Source: Myxococcales bacterium (GTDB taxonomy: Bacteria > Myxococcota_A > Polyangia > Fen-1088). From it: 46,275 nucleotides of DNA. The DNA is taken from the NCBI GenBank assembly GCA_003142855.1, contig PLNW01000043.1, positions 1 to 46,275 of the forward strand, given 5' to 3'. Positions 32,143 through 39,798 of this stretch are shown one piece after another. Numbering within the stretch: the stretch's first letter is position 1; each line of letters begins with the position of its first letter. Below the pieces are notes generated by a model, which saw only the letters and a program-made list of their open reading frames with translations, was not told the origin of the DNA and ran no database searches. The position numbers and the translations under genes are program-made.

Positions 32143-32602
32143 GGATCTGTGGGCAAGCATGGCATCCACCGCTGAGTTGGTCAACTTGACCAACCGGCGC
32201 CCTTTCTACTCGGGCTGCCTGAGCCAGCAGGATCATCCGGTTCCGCTGTTCGTCATCCTCGGCTTCCCAGCACGCGCGGCGTACGAAGTCCGCGACCGCC
32301 ACTTCGTCCCGCTCAACCAGCAAACGGCCGGTGGTGATGACTTCCCACTTGAGGACCGGCGGCGCGCTGCCCATGTCGATGACGTCCACGTCGACTCCGA
32401 TCTGGCGACCAACAATGTCCATGATCCGCGTGCGCTCAAGCCCAAGGGTTGGTTCGCAGAGCACAGCCAAGTCCACGTCCGAATCCCCCTTGCCCGCGCC
32501 CCTGGCCCTGGACCCGAATGCCCAGCACGCAACGATGCGACGTCCGTGCAAGGGGGCGCTGGCCAGCACGGCCTTGGCAGCCTGATCGACCAAGGGATCC
32601 AC
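32069..32602 (-). CDS. Orphan minimal nucleotidyltransferase (MNT-like)
   Basis: 177-residue protein (GTG 32602; a TTG at 32629 is an alternative). It has the nucleotidyltransferase core: CWAFGSRARGAGKGDSDVDLAVL with the GSX10DXD motif (Ser31, Asp42, Asp44), then GRQIGVDVDVIDMG. Such MNT proteins usually pair with a HEPN toxin and AMPylate it; no HEPN gene adjoins this one on the same strand. The last 50 residues are read through the vapB operator and the start of vapB in another frame and look non-homologous. The protein may have been fused at its end or truncated when vapBC arrived. Confidence 0.72.
   Translation of the reverse strand: MDPLVDQAAKAVLASAPLHGRRIVACWAFGSRARGAGKGDSDVDLAVLCEPTLGLERTRIMDIVGRQIGVDVDVIDMGSAPPVLKWEVITTGRLLVERDEVAVADFVRRACWEAEDDEQRNRMILLAQAARVERAPVGQVDQLSGGCHACPQIHGQDGEPVRGEDASFCAGGPCCRR
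32177..32193. promoter_or_regulatory. Perfect palindrome, probable VapB operator
   Basis: TTGGTCAACTTGACCAA is a perfect 8+1+8 inverted repeat 34 bp upstream of the vapB start. Phd/VapB antitoxins bind such repeats to repress their own operon. On the minus strand its right arm TTGACC can serve as a -35 box, with a weak CATGCT 17 bp later. Confidence 0.7.
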
Positions 32603-32769
32603 GCGGCCAATGTTAGCACGTGGGAGCAATCTGGTGGCTTACGGACAAGACCTTGCATGCTCTCGCTTGGTCGCCGGTCGCCGCGTGACTTGGCAGCTTG
32701 ATGCGCCAGCCGGAAGGGCTATCATTAGGCAATAGGTGCTCGGTCTGGCCAGTCTCAGGGACCGATTTC

Positions 32770-33075
32770 ATGGATTCACGACACATAGAAATTCCACACG
32801 ATCGTGTTGCGAAGTTCTGCCGTGAGAACGGGATCGCGCGGCTGGCACTGTTCGGCTCGATCTTGCGCGACGACTTTCGGCCGGACAGCGACGTGGACAT
32901 GCTGGTCGAATTCCGTCCCGGTGTGCGCGTTGGTTATCTGGCCATCGCGCGCATGGCGCGCGAGTTGTCTGCCACCCTGGGCCGCAGGGTCGACCTGCGC
33001 ACGGCCGCCGAGCTGCATGCCTCGTTCCGAAATCAGGTGCTGGCCGAAGCTTTGACCGAGTATGTCGCTGCGTGA
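32770..33075 (+). CDS. mntA: MntA-type nucleotidyltransferase antitoxin
   Basis: 101-residue minimal nucleotidyltransferase, antitoxin of a type VII system. The core is LALFGSILRDDFRPDSDVDMLVEF, with Ser30 and Asp41/Asp43 in the GSX10DXD motif. MntA-type enzymes transfer AMP to a Tyr of the partner HEPN toxin. ATG 32770 has AGGGA nine bases upstream and fits the family start. It overlaps the HEPN gene by 14 bp. It faces away from the orphan MNT gene on the other strand. Confidence 0.9.
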   Translation: MDSRHIEIPHDRVAKFCRENGIARLALFGSILRDDFRPDSDVDMLVEFRPGVRVGYLAIARMARELSATLGRRVDLRTAAELHASFRNQVLAEALTEYVAA

Positions 33076-33412
33076 TGATCCCCTGAGGCTGGCTGACATG
33101 CTTGCGGCCGCGCGCGAGGCGTGGGCGTTTGCTCGTGGGCGGGCCGAGGCGGACCTCTCGCAAGATCGCCAGCTGACGCTTGCCCTGCTAAAGTGCGTGG
33201 AGATCGTCGGGGAGGCGGCTGCGCGCGTCGGAAAGGACACGCGCCTTAGGTACCCGGAACTGCCCTGGGCCGACATGGTCGGGATGAGGAACCGGCTGGT
33301 CCATGCCTACTTCGACGTGGACCTCGCCCTCTTGTGGACAACCGTCACCTTTGACCTGCCTGAGCTGATTCGGCTCCTCGAACAACTTCTCGATCCCAAG
33401 CCCGCCCCGTAG
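33062..33412 (+). CDS. hepT: HepT-type HEPN ribonuclease toxin
   Basis: 116-residue all-helical HEPN protein. The catalytic and modified motif RX4HXY is seen at Arg76-His81-Tyr83 (MRNRLVHAYFDVD); in HepT the Arg/His pair cleaves RNA and the Tyr is AMPylated by MntA. The ATG at 33062 overlaps the mntA end, so the two are co-translated. Length is normal. It converges with the large membrane protein gene (13 bp gap). Confidence 0.92.
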   Translation: MSLRDDPLRLADMLAAAREAWAFARGRAEADLSQDRQLTLALLKCVEIVGEAAARVGKDTRLRYPELPWADMVGMRNRLVHAYFDVDLALLWTTVTFDLPELIRLLEQLLDPKPAP

Positions 33413-33425
33413 CCGCTGAGACCGT

Positions 33426-35828
33426 CTATCCCTCCGCTTCGCTCTCCGGCTCTTTCTTTTTCCACAGAGGCGCCGCACGCCAGGACTGGCGGGCTAGGTG
33501 GATGAGGATCATGCCGAACGCGATGAGCAGCAGGATGCTCTGGTCGGTGTAGCGCAAGTCATTCCACTGCTCGGCCGCGGTGAAAGCCTGGCACACGGCC
33601 AAGAGCGCGAGCAGCACCACGGCCGCCGCGAAGTTGCGCTCGCGTTCGGCTTCTGCTCCAGCCACCGCCACGATGAGCGGCAAGAGAAACACGAAGTGGA
33701 GGTAGATGTTGGGTGGACAGGAATAGAACGGCACCAGCAAAAGCCCGATGAGGCAAACTTGCTCCAGCCTGCGGCCCCGGCACGCGATGAGCGCCAGTGC
33801 GGCCGCCAGCAGGAAGGCCAGATAGTACAGCGGCTGGCGCGCCGAGAAGGTCGCGCGCTGCAAGCGTTCCCATTCGGGCCACAGGTCGAGGACGTTCTTG
33901 CGACTGAGACCCGCGGCTGAATACTCGCCACTGAAGGATACAACGTTGCGCATGCCCACGTTGTTCGCGCTGGGACCGCTCTCGTGGATCTCGGTCTTCT
34001 GGTGCCAGGCGCCCCAGGTGTCTTTCGCGCCGAACAGGGCCAAGCAGAGCAGCAGCGCGCCAGCGACGCACACGACAGCTCCGCCGAGGGCGCGCACGGC
34101 CGGACGCTGGGCCGCGCGCACGTCCGCCAGACGGGGCAGGCGCCGGTGCTCGCGCCATTGGTCCACGGCAAACCACACGATGGGCACAGCCAGGAACAGC
34201 GCCGCCTCGCTGGGGAACACGCGCACCAAGGCCGCGTAGGCCAGGAGCGCGCCACCCCAAAGCGAGCGCCCTGATTTCAGGGCGCAGACGCCCAAGCCAA
34301 GCGCCACCAGCCAATCCTGGCGCAAGGTCGCGCCCAGCAGGTTGGTACCGAAGACGGAAAAGTCGCTCGTGCCCCACAGCACCGCCAGGTACAGCATCAC
34401 ACGCAGTCCGAAAGTGCGCGCGATGACGAAGAAGAGCAGCAGGATGAGCAAAGGATCGATGAGCGCGGTGGCAGTCAGGGTTGCCTCGCTGGCGTGGAGG
34501 TGGCCGAGAAGCAGATGGGCAGGCACAAGCCACGCGAGCGTGGCGTCGCCCCCATGATCCTGCAGGCTGGCGAGATAGTCCGCCTCGCCCATGGTATCGG
34601 AGAAGTACTTCATGTCGCGTTTGAATTCCTGCCAGCGCTCGGACGTGAAGCGCGCACGCACCTTGAGCATTTCGTCGTTGAGCTCGCTGCCCAGGCGCAT
34701 CTGGTTGTTGCCCAGGTCGCGCACGCGCACGCTGGCCAGCCGGTCGGTGGTGAAGCCCGGGGTGTTGTCAGCATAGGCAGCCAGAGCCGCGACATTCAGT
34801 CCGTCAAAGCGCAGCTCGCGGAAATATTTCGCCGTCGGGAAATCATCGCGCATGGCCGCGGTGTTCACCAGAGTGTTGCGGCCCTTGGCATCGTCGAAGA
34901 ACTGCAGCGTGCCGAAGTGCCAGTAGGTGGCAAAGGCCGCCACCGCGCAGAAAACCAAAGTACCCAGCACCACTTTGCGATGGGGCGCGGCCTCCTCCTT
35001 GAAGAAAGCCTCCTTGAGCGCCAGCAGCCCAACCAGCACGGCGAGCAAGGCGCGCAGCGACGGCTCTTGATCGACAAAGGGATACAGGTGCGCCAACTCG
35101 ACCGCCAGCATCCAGCCCGCGGCAAGCGCCGGCAGGATCAGCAGGTAGTGAATGCGGGCAGCTTTGCGACGATGGACCAGCAGGAAGAACGCGGCGAAGA
35201 TCGCAAAGAACACCACCTTGGTCACCACCGTGTCGGCCACCGCGACGCCGCGGGTTCGCACCAGCTCGGGCGGCCAAATGGACGGGCACTCGCTGTACAG
35301 GGCGATCTCGCCCACGCTGTACAAGGCATCGCCGCCGGTGGCGGACAGCCGCACGTAGCGCGCGCTCGCCTCCAGCTTCTGGTTGCGCAGTCGCATGCCA
35401 GGGTTCGGCTCGGCCCCCACGCGCCACAGGGGCTGCCATTTCTCGCCGTCCTGCGAGCCCGACAGAATGTACACGTCGTTGTTGTCGGCCTGGGTCAGGG
35501 CACAGCGAATCGTGCGCGCGCTGCCCAGGTCGTATTCCACAAAGGATCGCGCTGACAAGAAACGCGAGGTCACGTCCGTGAGCCACTCGTCGCCCTCGTT
35601 GCTGTACAGCCCGTCGGTCAGCCGGTTCGGGTTCTTCACGCCCTGGCTACGACTGGGCAGCGCCCCAGCGATCAGGCTTTGCGGCTCCGGGCGCGCGGTG
35701 GTTTCCGCGCGCGCCATGGGTGAGAACCCGCTCGCCAGAAAGAGAAGAGTTGGAAGGAGCATTCGGCGCGCCGGTAGAAGCCGCGGCTGGCGCCGTTTGA
35801 CGACGAGCACGTGTGATGACAAGCACAT
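33426..35828 (-). CDS. Discoidin-like (F5/8 type C) domain fused to a polytopic membrane protein
   Basis: 800-residue protein of unknown function. A signal-like hydrophobic segment (MLLPTLLFLASGFSPMARA) is followed by a beta-sandwich region of about 150 residues (residues 45-205) that reads as a discoidin/F5-8C carbohydrate-binding type: RLTDGLYSNEGDEW, FVEYDLGSARTIRCALTQAD, YILSGSQDGEKWQPLW, RYVRLSATGG. The rest has about 12 predicted transmembrane helices with a large soluble loop between helices 3 and 4 (residues about 320-440, FDDAKGRNTLVN...). The overall layout resembles GT-C membrane glycosyltransferases, but no clear catalytic D/E loop motif is seen. ATG 35828 lacks a good ribosome-binding site; ATG 35762 is possible. 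It may modify or sense surface polysaccharide. Confidence 0.75.
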   Translation of the reverse strand: MCLSSHVLVVKRRQPRLLPARRMLLPTLLFLASGFSPMARAETTARPEPQSLIAGALPSRSQGVKNPNRLTDGLYSNEGDEWLTDVTSRFLSARSFVEYDLGSARTIRCALTQADNNDVYILSGSQDGEKWQPLWRVGAEPNPGMRLRNQKLEASARYVRLSATGGDALYSVGEIALYSECPSIWPPELVRTRGVAVADTVVTKVVFFAIFAAFFLLVHRRKAARIHYLLILPALAAGWMLAVELAHLYPFVDQEPSLRALLAVLVGLLALKEAFFKEEAAPHRKVVLGTLVFCAVAAFATYWHFGTLQFFDDAKGRNTLVNTAAMRDDFPTAKYFRELRFDGLNVAALAAYADNTPGFTTDRLASVRVRDLGNNQMRLGSELNDEMLKVRARFTSERWQEFKRDMKYFSDTMGEADYLASLQDHGGDATLAWLVPAHLLLGHLHASEATLTATALIDPLLILLLFFVIARTFGLRVMLYLAVLWGTSDFSVFGTNLLGATLRQDWLVALGLGVCALKSGRSLWGGALLAYAALVRVFPSEAALFLAVPIVWFAVDQWREHRRLPRLADVRAAQRPAVRALGGAVVCVAGALLLCLALFGAKDTWGAWHQKTEIHESGPSANNVGMRNVVSFSGEYSAAGLSRKNVLDLWPEWERLQRATFSARQPLYYLAFLLAAALALIACRGRRLEQVCLIGLLLVPFYSCPPNIYLHFVFLLPLIVAVAGAEAERERNFAAAVVLLALLAVCQAFTAAEQWNDLRYTDQSILLLIAFGMILIHLARQSWRAAPLWKKKEPESEAEG

Positions 35829-35971
35829 GGCCGTGGAACGCTACGTGCGCTGTGCGGCGCCGTCAACAGGGCATCGTGGTTGTCACCGAGGCAGCCGTGG
35901 CTCCGATCACTCTTGCGTCATTGTGCCCTGAGTGACAGAAAAGACCCCATGCGGTGTTATATGAGGTCGTC

Positions 35972-36628
35972 ATGACCCCCTCTCCCGAAGGCCTCGTCCA
36001 GAAACTCTTAGCTTTGCCGGTTTTCCGCTCCGAGTGGGTGCTGTGGCTCCTGCTCGGCCTGTCGCTGCTCTCGGTGGCGGTCATGGTGGAACGCTGGATC
36101 TTCTACCGGCGGCACAAAGTCGCATTCGAGTCTCTGCGCGAGGAATTCTCCAAGTGCCTGGACAAGGGTGATTTCGAGGCCGCGGCCAAGTTGCTGGCCA
36201 AGACCGACAGCCTGGAAACCAACGTGGTGCTGGCCGGCCTGCGCGGCTACGCCAAGGGCCCGGAATCCGTCGAGGATCTCTTGACCGGGGCCATGGCGCG
36301 CGAGAAGACCTTCTACGAGCGCCGCCTGTCCATCCTGGCCACCTTGGCTTCCAATTCGCCCTACATCGGCCTGTTCGGCACGGTGCTCGGCATCGTGCGC
36401 GCATTCAAGGATCTGTCGAAGGACATGGCCGCCGCCAGCACAGGCGTGATGGCTGGGATCGCCGAGGCTTTGGTGGCCACGGCCATCGGCCTGCTGGTCG
36501 CGATTCCCGCGGTGGTGGCCTACAACGTGTTCAAGGGCATGGTGAAGGACGCGGTGACCAACACCGAGTCGCTGTCGCGCATTCTGCTGGCCGAACTGAA
36601 GGCCGCCGGCAGCGAGAAGAGCGAGTAG
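35972..36628 (+). CDS. exbB: ExbB/TolQ-family proton-channel protein
   Basis: 218-residue inner-membrane component of the ExbB/ExbD motor that uses the proton gradient to energise TonB. Three helices: SEWVLWLLLGLSLLSVAVMVERW, then a cytoplasmic domain, ATLASNSPYIGLFGTVLGIVRAF, and GIAEALVATAIGLLVAIPAVVAYNVF, with the conserved GLFGTVxGI and GIAEAL-TA-GL motifs. I chose ATG 35972, with GAGG eight bases upstream; the open frame begins at GTG 35954. exbD starts 9 bp after the stop. Confidence 0.95.
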   Translation: MTPSPEGLVQKLLALPVFRSEWVLWLLLGLSLLSVAVMVERWIFYRRHKVAFESLREEFSKCLDKGDFEAAAKLLAKTDSLETNVVLAGLRGYAKGPESVEDLLTGAMAREKTFYERRLSILATLASNSPYIGLFGTVLGIVRAFKDLSKDMAAASTGVMAGIAEALVATAIGLLVAIPAVVAYNVFKGMVKDAVTNTESLSRILLAELKAAGSEKSE

Positions 36629-36637
36629 GGAGCCGCC

Positions 36638-37072
36638 ATGGCTGGATCGTTGAGCAACGGCAACGGCGAGGATGAAGGACCGCTCGCCAGCATCAACATC
36701 GTTCCCTTCGTGGACATCGTGCTGGTGCTGCTCATCATCTTCATGTTGACCTCGGCCGCCATCGTGCGCGCCAGTATGGTGGTCAACCTGCCCAAGGCCG
36801 CCACCGCCGGGGCGCATGTGGAATCGACCGTCAACCTGGTGTGCACCAAGGACGGCAAGCTCTTGCTCAACGGCAAAGAGAGCAACCTCGACGAGGTGGC
36901 CCGCCACGTGAAGCGCGAGCACGACGCCAACCCGAAGCTGCAGGCCGTGATCGCGGGCGACAAGGGCGTGCCCTACGGCCGCGTGATGGATCTGATCGAT
37001 CTGGTCAAACGCAACGGGGTGACGGCGTTTGCGCTCGACGTGGAGCGCGCGCCGATTCCAGAGGGGAACTAG
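36638..37072 (+). CDS. exbD: ExbD/TolR-family protein
   Basis: 144-residue partner of ExbB. Short cytoplasmic start, one transmembrane helix with the essential Asp (NIVPFVDIVLVLLIIFMLTSAA), then a periplasmic domain ending in AVIAGDKGVPYGRVMDLIDLVKRNGVTAFALDV, the ExbD fold. GGGAG precedes the ATG at 36638. It forms the proton pathway with ExbB. Confidence 0.95.
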   Translation: MAGSLSNGNGEDEGPLASINIVPFVDIVLVLLIIFMLTSAAIVRASMVVNLPKAATAGAHVESTVNLVCTKDGKLLLNGKESNLDEVARHVKREHDANPKLQAVIAGDKGVPYGRVMDLIDLVKRNGVTAFALDVERAPIPEGN

Positions 37073-37081
37073 ATGCCCGAT

Positions 37082-37560
37082 CATGATTCGAGGACAAGCA
37101 CTTTGTTCTCCCCTCTCCCGCCGGGAGAGGGGCCGGGGCATAGGCGTTAAGCGGATCAACGGCGGAATGAAGCGGCCATTCGTGATTCGAGGAAGCAAGC
37201 TTTCGATGAGTCACCCCTCTCCCTTTCGGGAGAGGGGCCTGGGGGTGAGGGCGAAACTTCCCGTGAGCCGGACGCTGAAGTCACCAATGTGTTGTGATTG
37301 CACCCGCGGCACCATTCGACGCGCAAATGCAGTACCCTCACCCCAGCCCTCTCCCAGAGGGAGAGGGTGGTCTACCTCAGCTTCTCCGGCGCAGTTCCGC
37401 CGCTTAACGCCTATAGGGGTCGGGGGTGAGGGTGATGCCTTCTTCAGGCCAGACGCTGAAGCAATGCAGGCGTTGGGCCAGAAGTCCGCGGCATGGGTTC
37501 ATGTCCGACACAGTACCCTCACCTCAGCCCTCTCCCGGCGGGAGAGGGAGAAGGATGCGA
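37082..37560. repeat. REP-type palindromic repeat cluster
   Basis: The 525 bp between exbD and tonB contain at least four palindromes of the CCCTCTCCC-x-GGGAGAGGG type: 37110-37132, 37214-37237, 37347-37367 and 37528-37548. They sit in longer repeats: CGTGATTCGAGG-like stretches recur at 37084 and 37181, and GGCGTTAAGCGG (37143) is the reverse complement of CCGCTTAACGCC (37400). GACGCTGAAG recurs at 37270 and 37452, and (A)GTACCCTCACC at 37332 and 37513. I see no gene in this stretch. Confidence 0.9.
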
Positions 37561-37597
37561 GCCGAATCTTGATCAGTAACTTGGCAAGCGATTCGCC

Positions 37598-38569
37598 ATG
37601 AAGGGGCGCCCTTCTTCACGCCCAGAGCCGGCCGCACCGGCCACGCCCCGGCGCGAGCCGCGCCGTCATGGCAATCCCTTTGTCGAGAAGAGGAATCGTC
37701 GGCGCCAGTTCGCGCAGGTGCGAGCCATGGCGCATGTGCGGGTTCCCCTGTCGTCGGATTTTCGCGCGCACCGGGGCCTGCACCGGATGCCATCGTGGCT
37801 GCGCGCTGCGGTCGGCATCTTGGTACTGCTGGTTTCCGTGGGCCTGCACGTGGCCTTCGTGGTCACCGCTTTCGGCATCAGCCGCCTGAGCCATCAGAAG
37901 TCGGTCGCGCGTCAGCAAGTGGCCATCGAGGTGCGCGAGGCCAAGCCCAAGGAGCCGCCCCCGCCGCCGCCCAAGGAGCCGGAGCCCGAAGTGAAGCCCG
38001 AGCGTGCGGTGCCGCTGCGCCAGGCGCCGCAGCCCAAAGTGGAGGCACAGCCCAAGGAGCCGCCCAAGGCGCAGCCCGCGCGGGTGGTGGGTTTGAGCTT
38101 CGAATCCACGGTTGGCGAGGGCGCAGGCGAAGGCGAGGGGCCGGCCTTTGGCGTGGGCAACACGCGCATGGGCGAGACGGCCAAGACCGCGGCGCCGGCC
38201 AAAGAGGTGCCCAAGCAGACCATCAACAATGGCCCGACCACAGTGAAACCCGTGGCCAACGCGGTGGCCACGCGGATTCCCGTGGCCGGGGTGGTGTTTG
38301 CGCAGGCCAAGCGAAAGAAGGAAGTGAAACCCGAGTTTCCGCCGACCCTGAAAACCCAGGGCATTGAAGGCGACGTTCCGGTCATTGTGTGGATCGACGA
38401 AAAGGGGAAGGTGACCTCAGTCAAGATTCTGAAGGAATCGCCCTATCCCGAATTCAACGAAGCCGCCAAGAAGGCGGCCATGGCCGACGAATTCGAGCCC
38501 GCCACCCGCAACGGCGTCCCCACAGCCACCACACTGAAATACAACGTCTCATTCCGATTGGTTGACTGA
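37598..38569 (+). CDS. tonB: TonB-like energy-transducing protein
   Basis: 323-residue TonB-family protein. N-terminal basic cytoplasmic part, one transmembrane helix about residues 65-90 (LRAAVGILVLLVSVGLHVAFVVTA), a long Pro/Lys/Glu-rich periplasmic linker (EAKPKEPPPPPPKEPEPEVKPE) and a C-terminal TonB domain (residues about 235-323; PEFPPTLKTQGIEGDVPVIVWIDEKGKVTSVKILKESPYPEFNEAAKKAAMADEFEPA). It spans the periplasm and pulls open the outer-membrane receptor. The ATG at 37598 is used; ATG 37727 is possible, as the region before it is very basic. Its stop overlaps the next start (TGATGA). Confidence 0.9.
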   Translation: MKGRPSSRPEPAAPATPRREPRRHGNPFVEKRNRRRQFAQVRAMAHVRVPLSSDFRAHRGLHRMPSWLRAAVGILVLLVSVGLHVAFVVTAFGISRLSHQKSVARQQVAIEVREAKPKEPPPPPPKEPEPEVKPERAVPLRQAPQPKVEAQPKEPPKAQPARVVGLSFESTVGEGAGEGEGPAFGVGNTRMGETAKTAAPAKEVPKQTINNGPTTVKPVANAVATRIPVAGVVFAQAKRKKEVKPEFPPTLKTQGIEGDVPVIVWIDEKGKVTSVKILKESPYPEFNEAAKKAAMADEFEPATRNGVPTATTLKYNVSFRLVD

Positions 38570-39798
38570 TGAGAAGAACTACGTCTACCGTGATGGCTGG
38601 CGTCGCGCTGGCCCTGCTTGCCTGCAGTCGCAGCGATTTCAACACGCCCACCTTGCTCAACAAGCCGCGCATTCTGGCCATCCAGGCCGAGCCGCCGCAG
38701 CCCGCGCTGGGAGCATCCACGACCTTGCGCGCGCTGGTGTACCAGCCGCCTTTGGGTGACGGTGGGACCGCGGGCGTGACCTACAGCTGGTCGTGGTGTC
38801 CCTTGCCCATGAGTGCCACCGACCCCTCGCAATGCCCCATTGACCAGGCTGTCGCGAGCCAGTTGTTTGCCAGCTTGCCCGGCGTGCCGGCGCTCGACCT
38901 GGGCTCGGGCGAGACCGCGACCTTCACGAATTCGTTCCCGGCGTCGATGCTTGCCTCGCTTTGCGAGAAGAAGCTGGACGCGATTCCCGCGTTGGCCGCG
39001 GCGGTCGCCAGCACGGGCGGGCTCACGGCGAACGGGAGTCTGAACTTCGCGTGCACCATCGCGGGTTTCCCCATCACGGTGAAGTTGGTCGTGACCGTCG
39101 CGGCCTTTGGGGACCAGCCTGCCCTGGAACTGCCCGCCATATTCAACGTCTTTTTGCCCGTGAACGACAGCATCCCGAAGAATCTCAACCCGGTCGTGGG
39201 CGGCATCAGCGTCAGCATCGACGGAGTCGATCATCAACTCGACCAGGAGGGCACGCAGGGGATCTTGCGCAATTTCGACACGCCCATCAGCATCGACCTG
39301 CCTCTATCAAACGCCGAGGTATCCCTGCCTGATCCCAACCAAGTCCTGCCCCCTCCTGCGACCCAGGATCCCAACGATCCCAACAATCCCTATCTGCTCC
39401 CGAACGATACGGAGTACGAGCGGCTCAACGTCTACTGGTTCGCCGAGTGCGGCGACTTTGGCAGCAATGGGCAGGGCGGTGCGCACACCGGCTATCTCGG
39501 CGGGGATCCCAACGATCCGACTGCACCCTTCAGCGCGACTGGGCAAAACACCTGGAACATCCCGACTCTTGATAACTACGCTGGGGATCTCGCGCGCATC
39601 ATCGTGGTCGTTCACGACAGCCGCAACGGCGTGACCTGGACCAGCGGCGTCGTCCACCTGGGGGACACCAACTCGGGGCCCGACGGGGGAGCGCCCGACG
39701 CGTCGGGAGCCGAAAGCGGCGAGCCTGTTCCGGACGCCGGAGCGCTGGATGGCGAAGAGGCAAGCAGCGCAGACGCTCAGCCGGAGAGCACGCCATGA
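38569..39798 (+). CDS. Hypothetical lipoprotein of the TonB locus
   Basis: 409-residue predicted lipoprotein that I do not recognise. Lipobox LALLAC (Cys19) ends a short signal peptide. The body has a beta-rich domain beginning FNTPTLLNKPRILAIQAEPPQPALGASTTLRALVYQP, a pattern seen in Ig-like domains, with several Cys. A segment rich in acid and Asn follows (DPNQVLPPPATQDPNDPNNPY), then a tail of DGGAPDASGAESGEPVPDAG type common in myxobacterial lipoproteins. It starts at ATG 38569, one base into the tonB stop, and overlaps the receptor start by four bases. It is likely on the outer membrane and may assist the receptor. Confidence 0.8.
   Translation: MRRTTSTVMAGVALALLACSRSDFNTPTLLNKPRILAIQAEPPQPALGASTTLRALVYQPPLGDGGTAGVTYSWSWCPLPMSATDPSQCPIDQAVASQLFASLPGVPALDLGSGETATFTNSFPASMLASLCEKKLDAIPALAAAVASTGGLTANGSLNFACTIAGFPITVKLVVTVAAFGDQPALELPAIFNVFLPVNDSIPKNLNPVVGGISVSIDGVDHQLDQEGTQGILRNFDTPISIDLPLSNAEVSLPDPNQVLPPPATQDPNDPNNPYLLPNDTEYERLNVYWFAECGDFGSNGQGGAHTGYLGGDPNDPTAPFSATGQNTWNIPTLDNYAGDLARIIVVVHDSRNGVTWTSGVVHLGDTNSGPDGGAPDASGAESGEPVPDAGALDGEEASSADAQPESTP

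Noticed and set aside
37073..37597. CRISPR array between exbD and tonB
   Set aside because: Repeats are palindromic, of unequal spacing and orientation, and there are no cas genes; they fit REP elements.
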